A stretch of DNA of 7,222 nt, taken from the NCBI GenBank assembly GCA_035934315.1, contig DASYXZ010000301.1, positions 1 through 7,222 on the forward strand, in the 5' to 3' direction. The position numbers and the translations under genes were made by a program. This document shows, in pieces, positions 1 to 4,850 of this stretch. Each line of letters begins with the position of its first letter. The stretch's first letter is position 1. The notes beneath the pieces were generated by a model. It worked only from the letters and a program-made list of their open reading frames with translations. It had not been told where the DNA came from and searched no databases. Source of the stretch: DASYXZ01 sp035934315. GTDB taxonomy: Bacteria > Acidobacteriota > Terriglobia > UBA7540.

Positions 1-355
1 TGGAACAGTTGATGAAGACTTCCATGGGATGCGGAAAGGCCCGGCCTTTCTGCACGAGGTGATCGCTCAAAAGCCGGAAACTACCGCGTTGAGAGAAGAC
101 GGCAGTTTCATCGTGGAGCGAGCCGTCCCTGAAGTGGAATATCAGCTCGAGGGTCACTCGCCCGCCATGGACGACCTCGAACATGTCTCCGTAGGCGATG
201 GTCGATCCCGCAAGCGTGCGCAAGGCGAGACAGCCGTGAGTCAATCCCTCCGTATACCGGACGGGTATCTGCTCCGCAGGCAGGATGCCTGATTTGAGCA
301 GTGCTACGCAAATTAGCAGGAAGGTTTGGGGCCAGGACCGGACACGTTTTACCAT
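1..355 (-). CDS. Conserved secreted protein of unknown function, 3' end missing
   Basis: The minus frame starting with ATG at 355 stays open for 118 codons to the left edge, so the C-terminus is missing. The N-terminus looks like a Sec signal peptide: MVKRVRS, then a hydrophobic stretch (FLLICVALL) and a likely cleavage near LPA/EQ around residue 28. The mature part is rich in recognisable conserved-looking blocks: PVRYTEG, LRTLAGSTIAYGD, RVTLELIFHFRDGSLHDET, then VFSQ, FRLLSDHLVQKG and FPHPMEV. This pattern recalls a family of secreted proteins of unknown role common in Acidobacteria; that is memory, not a search. An AGG lies only 3 bases before the ATG, and AAGGAG is further up, so the ribosome site is weak. 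It follows an apparent terminator and so probably has its own promoter; a TATACT lies 11 bases before the ATG. No catalytic residues are recognised. Confidence 0.75.
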   Translation of the reverse strand, partial: MVKRVRSWPQTFLLICVALLKSGILPAEQIPVRYTEGLTHGCLALRTLAGSTIAYGDMFEVVHGGRVTLELIFHFRDGSLHDETAVFSQRGSFRLLSDHLVQKGRAFPHPMEVFINCS

Positions 356-417
356 CGTCCTACCAAAGTATAAATCTCTCCTTACTGCATTACTCTCGGG
401 CGTACCACTGCCCCACC

Positions 418-443
418 AAAAAACAGAAGACGCGCTGCGCGTC
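418..443 (-). terminator. Rho-independent terminator after the small secreted protein gene
   Basis: Positions 429-443 form a perfect inverted repeat with 7-base arms (GACGCGC and GCGCGTC around one base), foldable as a GC-rich hairpin. Read on the minus strand it is followed at once by TTCTGTTTTTT (428-418). It lies 29 bases beyond the stop codon of the 951-472 gene and 63 bases before the next minus-strand start, the right place to end the first transcript. Confidence 0.75.
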
Positions 444-471
444 GAAATGTTTTCGCCGATTTTTTTCGATC

Positions 472-951
472 TCAATTCGAAGATGCGTTTACGGCCGTTT
501 CCGTTTTTAACGGCCCATAATCCTTGGCCAATTTTTGCACCTGGAAAGTCTTCTTACCTGAACCGTCCTGAGTCTCCTTCCCAGTCAGGTCAACTCGTTC
601 GCCTATTGTCAGATCCGGCTTCAAAGCAACCTCTGAGTAGTTTCGATAGTCTTTCACATTGGTTACTCTGACCCAGTTTTGCGCCGGCTGCGACCAGTTG
701 TTCAATGAGGCATGGGGCTGAGCAGCCTTGTGCCGATGATGAATGTAGAGGGCGATGCCGACCACGGCCGCAGCCACTCCGACACCGATCCCAATAGCTT
801 TCCCGTTTCCGTAACCACCGCTCGGAGCCGTGTACGGGGTGGACGTTGTTCCACTTCCCGTTCCGCCTCCGTATTGCGCAAGAGCAGTGGCTGAAACGGC
901 AGCGCACAGGACACTAACTTGGACTAACCGAAGCAAGAAATGCGAACGCAT
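472..951 (-). CDS. Small secreted or membrane-anchored protein with Gly-rich linker, unknown function
   Basis: This encodes 159 residues. A strong Shine-Dalgarno (GGGAGGAG) ends 6 bases before the ATG and fixes the start. Residues 1-25 are a clear signal peptide ending in ATALA/Q. Residues 26-50 are low-complexity, rich in Gly, Ser, Thr and Tyr. Residues 52-70 form a hydrophobic Gly/Ala/Val helix (GIGVGVAAAVVGIALYI), followed by a His/Lys-rich stretch (HHRHK) that would act as a stop-transfer. The C-terminal 85 residues are soluble and contain a small conserved-looking beta segment, GERVDLTGKE, then KKTFQVQKLAKDYG. Similar small proteins of unknown role occur in Acidobacteria, as far as I recall. 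It is monocistronic, with a terminator behind it and 455 bases separating it from the upstream gene. Function is not recognised; a small envelope protein is the safest call. Confidence 0.85.
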   Translation of the reverse strand: MRSHFLLRLVQVSVLCAAVSATALAQYGGGTGSGTTSTPYTAPSGGYGNGKAIGIGVGVAAAVVGIALYIHHRHKAAQPHASLNNWSQPAQNWVRVTNVKDYRNYSEVALKPDLTIGERVDLTGKETQDGSGKKTFQVQKLAKDYGPLKTETAVNASSN

Positions 952-1406
952 ATGTTCTCCTCCCTTTGAATTTGAATTGCAACTTTAGCCATGTACTCGC
1001 CCAAAATCCCGACGGAAACCGGCAATTGACCCGAACTCGAACCTCTATGGGACGGTTCGCACTCCGAGTTGGACGAATCCAATTAAACATCCTTGCAGAA
1101 TCTTCATCGTGCCCCGATAAAACGAAGGTTTCTCCGTCCAACCATTATGTATGATGGCCGTGGCACCCCTTACATGTGTCATCAAATCGTCAGTTTCTTG
1201 TAACTTTATTGTGTTGTGGTAGGAAGCGTCCAGCGAGTTACTTAAAAAGGCGACATACTGTGGGGCGTGGGCGAACGAACTGCGCTTTCTATGGAGTACT
1301 CAAAAGGCAGATTATTCTCCCGCGCTGCGCGTAGAGGATGAGATCCTTGGGACGCCGTTACAGCAGTTTGCATCCGACGAGACATGCAGGCAGGATAACC
1401 GCTTAC
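952..1406. other. Gene-poor 455-base spacer between two minus-strand genes
   Basis: I see no convincing gene here; the short open frames have low-complexity or improbable translations and no good ribosome site. It should hold the promoter of the small gene at 951 and the end of the cupredoxin transcript. Visible structure: a hairpin at 1067-1084 (arms AGTTGGA and TCCAATT with one G-T pair, loop CGAA); TTATTGTGT at 1206-1214, also present in the regulatory region at 4014-4022; and CGCGCTGCGCGT at 1321-1332, identical to the core of the terminator at 431-442. No clear -35/-10 pair could be assigned. Confidence 0.6.
1321..1331 (-). terminator. Possible weak terminator of the porin-cupredoxin operon
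   Basis: CGCGC T GCGCG is a perfect palindrome 76 bases beyond the cupredoxin stop codon, sharing 12 bases with the good terminator at 429-443. On the minus strand it lacks an immediate T run: the nearest TTTT is about 14 bases further on, so intrinsic termination would be inefficient. It could equally be a chance GC palindrome. Confidence 0.25.
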
Positions 1407-2150
1407 TTACTTGTGATTGTAAATTGGATTGGCTGTCGCCGGGTCATAATCCCGGCCGTACTTATTCTTATGGGTCTGAACAAGTTTGCCAGACTCCGGA
1501 AGGCGGATGATACCAAGAGAACACGGATCGCCTGATATGGTTATTTCTCGAACTAAATTGTTCAGCACTTCTGGGGAAGAACGTTCGTTCCACACATGAA
1601 GCTGGTACCGGCCTGCCGGCACACTTGGAATTGAAATCTCTCCCTCGCTGTTCGAAATACCATAATAGGGAGTCGCGAGGACGATAACCACAGCGCTCAT
1701 TTCCGAATGGATGTTGCAAAAGATGTAGCAAATGCCTGGGCGGTCGAAATTGACCATCCGCGTCGTACCAGCCTCATAAAGGCCGAGGTCGAAGCGCTTC
1801 CCGTCAAAGAGCGAAAATACATTATGAAAAAAAGGATCCCGGTTTGGGAACTCCACTTGCGAACCTACCGGAACTACGAGAACGTGCGGATGAAATCGCT
1901 TGTTTTTCTGCACAAGCCGGAAGCGTGTCCCTGCGACCTCGTGCGGAATTCGGTCAGGTTGTTCCACTGACTTGAGGATTGGGGTAAGCCACAAGACCGC
2001 ACCCCGGTCAGGTGCGTTATTCCTTTTGCCTGAAGTATCGAATCGGGTAACCCTGGCTTGCACTGTGGCGGCATTAAGGATTGTGGGAAGCCAGAATCCG
2101 AGCAATGCCAAAACGCCCGCGGCAATACATTGGGTCAACGCTCGTACCAT
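1407..2150 (-). CDS. Secreted cupredoxin-like (methylamine-utilisation-type) copper protein
   Basis: This encodes 247 residues, with a signal peptide at about 1-28 (hydrophobic LALLGFWLPTIL, cleavage near NAA/T). Residues 75-160 form a plastocyanin-like domain. VPVGSQVEFPNRDPFFHNVFS supplies His109, and GICYIFCNIHSEM supplies Cys145, His148 and Met151, a complete type-1 copper ligand set in the order H...C-x2-H-x2-M. Residues 160-212 look like a carboxypeptidase-regulatory-like beta-sandwich (SEGEISIPSVPAGRYQLHVWNE). Proteins of this architecture are often annotated as methylamine utilisation proteins, but no methylamine dehydrogenase genes are present here, so that name should not be read as function. 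It is probably periplasmic and could carry electrons or bind copper. AGAGGG ends 6 bases before the ATG. The gene begins 10 bases after the porin stop, so co-transcription and possibly translational coupling are likely. Confidence 0.87.
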   Translation of the reverse strand: MVRALTQCIAAGVLALLGFWLPTILNAATVQARVTRFDTSGKRNNAPDRGAVLWLTPILKSVEQPDRIPHEVAGTRFRLVQKNKRFHPHVLVVPVGSQVEFPNRDPFFHNVFSLFDGKRFDLGLYEAGTTRMVNFDRPGICYIFCNIHSEMSAVVIVLATPYYGISNSEGEISIPSVPAGRYQLHVWNERSSPEVLNNLVREITISGDPCSLGIIRLPESGKLVQTHKNKYGRDYDPATANPIYNHK

Positions 2151-2160
2151 AAGTACCCTC

Positions 2161-3765
2161 TCAAAACAGAACTCCTACACCAACATTTACTTGGTCCGCC
2201 CTGGATTTATCGTGATCAGTCTCCGAGGTCCAAAGCCGGCGATACTCGGTTGAAAAAATCCAGTTGGAAAATGGGCGATAAACGAAGTTAAGAAAAGCAG
2301 TCTGGTTGCGCGTTTGTAAGACATAATTGGCACCCTGCCTGATGGAGAAGCGCCTTAAATCCGCGGCGGAAGGATCGTCTTCGCCAAATGCGCCATTCAG
2401 TTCGAGTTTTTCCGTCATCTCGAATTTCAATTGTGACCACCCTCCGGTGGAGTTCAATCCCAAGACAGATGTGCCCGGATCCGTAAGTGAACCGCTGGTT
2501 AGGATACTCCTCCCGGAACCTCCCCCCAGACCGCCTAGGGCCCGTCCGCGGTAAAACTCTCCCGTCAGGTAGAGGCGGCTCGAAAGGGGCAGATTCCAAT
2601 CTGCCGTACCTGCCCAAGCGTCCAGTGTTCGCCCAAAACCCCAATCCTGCCGAGAATAATATGCTCCCGCGCCCAGCGTGACAGCATGCTCATTGGTGCC
2701 GTGGTTCCAGGAGAACCTGGTCGCGTAGGCAGGTTGGCGAGCTCTTTCCCCTGCCCCGGGAGATCGTTGGAACGAATCACTGGGATATTCGCCTGCAAGC
2801 GGGTCTAGAATCCCAGCCTGCACCATGAGGCTCGAGACGTCCGTGAACTTCAGGCTATGCTCAATACGGAGTTGTGGTGTCCATTTCCACAGGTTCCCCG
2901 AATAGGAAAAAGCGGGCAAGGCCAGCGAGGCAAACGAAGTAGGAGACTGTGGTGAGAAGAAGAGCGCATCCTGCCCGGCGACGATTGATGTGTGGGGCCA
3001 ATCCATCCGGGCAGTAACCGTCCTCAGCCGTGCCAGGCCCGTAGTCACGCCGTCCCCCGTCGCTGGGAATCCTCCAAAAAAGTCGGCATGTATTTCAGCG
3101 CTGGTCCGGGCGCCGCCCAGAGTGGGACCAATTACCTCTAGGCCGAGCATGGTTTGACGCACCGTGGCGCCGAAACTTCCGCCGGTATCGAGCGGACCGC
3201 GTCGCACGGCGAAAGAGGGGAGATCGATACTGTCCACCGACCCGCGATTACCAAATACGTTAAGGAGCGCGATACCGGAGAGTTTTACCCGGTACTTGGA
3301 TTCGCTTTCCACCTTTGTCTGGTATTGCTCATCAACTTTCGCCCCCAAAAGTTGCTGATCTTCCTCCAGCTTGGCGAGGCGTTGATCGGTTGCGTCGGGT
3401 CGGCTAAGAGGACCCTTGGGGATCGGGTAGGGCCCCGATTCAGCCGTCGAGGTCTGCTGCGACGTCAGTTTCGTTATTTGCCCTTTCATGGAAGCAAGTT
3501 CCTCTCGTGTCTGTTGAACCTCATTGTGCAAGTTCCTAATCTCCTCCCTGGATTGAGCTGCTTCGGCCCTCATGGCGCCCAAGATTGACTTGAGCTCCTG
3601 AGTACGCGCCTGGAGATCCCGAAGCGACTCGGATAACGCCTCAGTCTGCGGTGCAACTTCGACATGGCCCGCTGTTTGGCATCGGCACAGGTCCGGGTTG
3701 CCAAGCAGCACGGCCATCAGCGCTATTGGAAGTATTGTGCACTCGAGCCGATTATGTTGTTTCAT
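2161..3765 (-). CDS. Outer-membrane porin-like beta-barrel protein with N-terminal coiled coil
   Basis: This encodes 534 residues, with GGGAGG ending 7 bases before the ATG. Residues 1-30 form a signal peptide. Residues 38-105 are a heptad-rich, charged helical region (LRDLQARTQELKSIL, EEIRNLHNEVQQTREELASM), typical of a trimerising periplasmic coiled coil. A Pro/Gly/Ser linker and a second short helical segment (127-150) follow. From about residue 157 to the end, alternating beta-strand patterns with aromatic girdle residues predict a large barrel (YRVKLSGIALLNVFG, SAEIHADFFGGFP, RLRTVTARMDWPHTSIVAGQD, NLWKWTPQLRIEHSLKF). The last residue is Phe after VNVGVGVL, the classic outer-membrane assembly signature. 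The build resembles DcaP/OprP-type porins with an N-terminal coiled coil, but the substrate cannot be read from the sequence. It is first in the operon with the cupredoxin gene and divergent from the two-component system. Confidence 0.85.
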   Translation of the reverse strand: MKQHNRLECTILPIALMAVLLGNPDLCRCQTAGHVEVAPQTEALSESLRDLQARTQELKSILGAMRAEAAQSREEIRNLHNEVQQTREELASMKGQITKLTSQQTSTAESGPYPIPKGPLSRPDATDQRLAKLEEDQQLLGAKVDEQYQTKVESESKYRVKLSGIALLNVFGNRGSVDSIDLPSFAVRRGPLDTGGSFGATVRQTMLGLEVIGPTLGGARTSAEIHADFFGGFPATGDGVTTGLARLRTVTARMDWPHTSIVAGQDALFFSPQSPTSFASLALPAFSYSGNLWKWTPQLRIEHSLKFTDVSSLMVQAGILDPLAGEYPSDSFQRSPGAGERARQPAYATRFSWNHGTNEHAVTLGAGAYYSRQDWGFGRTLDAWAGTADWNLPLSSRLYLTGEFYRGRALGGLGGGSGRSILTSGSLTDPGTSVLGLNSTGGWSQLKFEMTEKLELNGAFGEDDPSAADLRRFSIRQGANYVLQTRNQTAFLNFVYRPFSNWIFSTEYRRLWTSETDHDKSRADQVNVGVGVLF

Positions 3766-3913
3766 GGGACTACCTCCCTACGGAGAGACTCTGACCCGCT
3801 TTTCGCCCAGGTCGTTTGCGGATACGATTACACAAATGTGATCTGGTCAATTGCTTAGTGTGGATTATAGCATCGAGGGAGACTTTGCCCAACCGGTCTG
3901 CGAACCTGAGATG

Positions 3914-4025
3914 GCGACACAATTGTCAAAACATTGTAAATTCTCTCCCGGTCTTTGCCTGGACTATAAGTAAAGTAAAATCTAAGCTAGGTATTTAAAC
4001 GGGGCGACTATCGTTATTGTGTCGC
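3914..4025. repeat. 10-bp perfect inverted repeat flanking the likely regulator promoter
   Basis: The arms are GCGACACAAT (3914-3923) and ATTGTGTCGC (4016-4025), 92 bases apart, bracketing an AT-rich stretch. This arrangement could allow DNA looping between two operator sites or mark paired regulator binding. A 10-bp match can occur by chance in a few percent of regions this size. Confidence 0.5.
3954..3981 (+). promoter_or_regulatory. Tentative promoter of the response regulator gene
   Basis: TTTGCC at 3954 and TAAAAT at 3976-3981 are 16 bases apart and could serve as -35 and -10 boxes; TATAAG at 3965 is an alternative -10. The -35 match is poor, so this is a weak call resting mainly on the AT-rich context and position. 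Confidence 0.2.
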
Positions 4026-4047
4026 TTTGCGAAGGCCTGAAAGCAAT

Positions 4048-4097
4048 GCCTGCCCTGCGGGACAGGCGCCCACCGCTTTTAGTTTTGGGAGGTGGGC
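4048..4097 (+). promoter_or_regulatory. Two abutting hairpins in the response-regulator leader
   Basis: Hairpin 1 pairs GCCTGCCC (4048-4055) with GGG-A-CAGGC (4059-4067), an 8-bp stem with one bulged A and a 3-base loop. Hairpin 2 starts at the very next base: GCCCACC (4068-4074) pairs perfectly with GGTGGGC (4091-4097) over a 16-base loop containing TTTTAGTTTT. The block ends 49 bases before the start codon. It may shape the messenger leader or be a dispersed palindromic repeat; hairpin 1 looks like a REP-type element. It is not a standard terminator because no T run follows either stem directly. Confidence 0.45.
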
Positions 4098-4146
4098 CCG
4101 CAAGCGATTGGACAACCATTTCGCCGGCGGAGATACTAATGAACAT

Positions 4147-4824
4147 ATGGAAAGAATCCTTCTCATCGAAGACGACCGTAGAATCCACAAGGCTTTGAAG
4201 CACCTCTTCGAAAAGGAGGGGTATGCGCTCGAAGTGGCCGCAGATGGCGCCGTGGGGCTGGAGGCCTTCCGCGCCAGGAAGCCGTCATTAGTCATCCTTG
4301 ATCTGACGCTGCCACTTGTTCCCGGACAAGAGGTTTGTCGCGAGATTAACCGGCAAGCCCCCACTTTACCCATAATCGTTCTCAGTGCGGCCGCCGATGA
4401 ATTAGACAAGGTGTTAATGCTCGAGCTCGGGGCAGATGATTACGTTACAAAGCCCTTCAGCCCGCGAGAGCTGCTGGCGAGGGTGCGGGCGGTGACGCGC
4501 CGCGCTCATCATGCAAGTGTTGAGTCGCCGTACGCCTTCGACGATGTTTCCGTGGACTTTGAGAAGATGCAATTAACTCGCTCCGGGAAACCGGTTCCCC
4601 TGACACGGCAGGAGTTCAAGGCCATGAGGTATTTCGCGGCAAACCCGGAGCGCGTCATCTCGCGTGAGGAACTACTGAGCGAGGTCTGGGGTTATAATTG
4701 TTATCCCACAACTCGAACTGTGGACAATCATCTCTTGAGTCTTCGACAGAAACTGGAGAAAGACCCCACGCACCCGGTTCATTTCCTGACCGTGCACGGA
4801 GTTGGCTACAGATTTGCACCGTGA
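4147..4824 (+). CDS. OmpR/PhoB-family DNA-binding response regulator
   Basis: This encodes 225 residues. The receiver domain (3-115) has the acidic pair Asp9/Asp10, phospho-acceptor Asp52 in LVILDLTLP, Ser80 in PIIVLSA and Lys102 in DDYVTKPF, so all switch residues are present. A short linker leads to a winged-helix effector domain at about 128-225 (LTRQEFKAMRYFAANPERVISREELLSEVW, then TTRTVDNHLLSLRQKLE and VHGVGYRF). Phosphorylation by the kinase encoded just downstream should promote DNA binding. ATG 4147 is chosen because the fold starts there; the frame is open back to a TTG at 4027, but that extension is non-homologous-looking and crosses the leader hairpins. The ribosome site is poor: GGCGGAG ends 14 bases upstream. 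It is divergent from the porin operon, which it probably regulates. Confidence 0.93.
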   Translation: MERILLIEDDRRIHKALKHLFEKEGYALEVAADGAVGLEAFRARKPSLVILDLTLPLVPGQEVCREINRQAPTLPIIVLSAAADELDKVLMLELGADDYVTKPFSPRELLARVRAVTRRAHHASVESPYAFDDVSVDFEKMQLTRSGKPVPLTRQEFKAMRYFAANPERVISREELLSEVWGYNCYPTTRTVDNHLLSLRQKLEKDPTHPVHFLTVHGVGYRFAP

Positions 4825-4837
4825 AGCGAACGGTCGT

Positions 4838-4843
4838 GGAGAG
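4838..4843 (+). promoter_or_regulatory. Ribosome binding site deciding the kinase start
   Basis: GGAGAG with 7 bases to ATG 4851 supports that start. The alternative GTG at 4821, which overlaps the regulator stop as GTGA, has no such site in front; ATG 4890 also has only a weak one. Confidence 0.55.
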
Positions 4844-4850
4844 AAGCCAT

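Larger units (their letters stand above)
3766..4146. promoter_or_regulatory. Divergent regulatory region between porin operon and two-component genes
   Basis: This 381-base region separates two divergent start codons and must hold both promoters. ACACAA occurs at 3830-3835 and 3917-3922 on the plus strand and at 4022-4017 on the minus strand. The last two are part of a 10-bp perfect inverted repeat (GCGACACAAT at 3914-3923, ATTGTGTCGC at 4016-4025). The first two extend to 10 of 12 identical bases (ACACAAATGTGA and ACACAATTGTCA). ATTGT repeats at 3922 and 3933, an 11-base spacing that suits OmpR-family tandem sites. AT-rich sequence at 3962-3998 is the likely core promoter of the regulator. 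These are candidate operators, seen in sequence but untested. Confidence 0.55.

Noticed and set aside
966..1154. Short open frames on both strands in the 952-1406 spacer
   Set aside because: The translations lack signal peptides or motifs, have no proper ribosome site, and the two frames overlap each other on opposite strands.
1173..1190. Sigma-54 promoter suggested by TGGCAC
   Set aside because: The GC element expected at -12 is absent, and the local regulator is OmpR-type, not an enhancer-binding activator.
1407..2150. Methylamine dehydrogenase pathway
   Set aside because: Only the generic cupredoxin-like family resemblance supports it; no dehydrogenase subunits or maturation genes are present.
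3834..3851. CRP-like site beginning AAATGTGATCT
   Set aside because: The left half matches well but the right half is one base out of register, and nothing else indicates a CRP-type regulator.
4027..4146. N-terminal extension of the response regulator from a TTG start
   Set aside because: The 40 extra residues are not part of a receiver domain, overlap both leader hairpins, and the TTG has no clear ribosome site.
4698..4850. N-terminal extension of the kinase overlapping the regulator gene
   Set aside because: It would read through the regulator's winged-helix codons in another frame and adds no recognisable domain; ATG 4851 has a good ribosome site just ahead.
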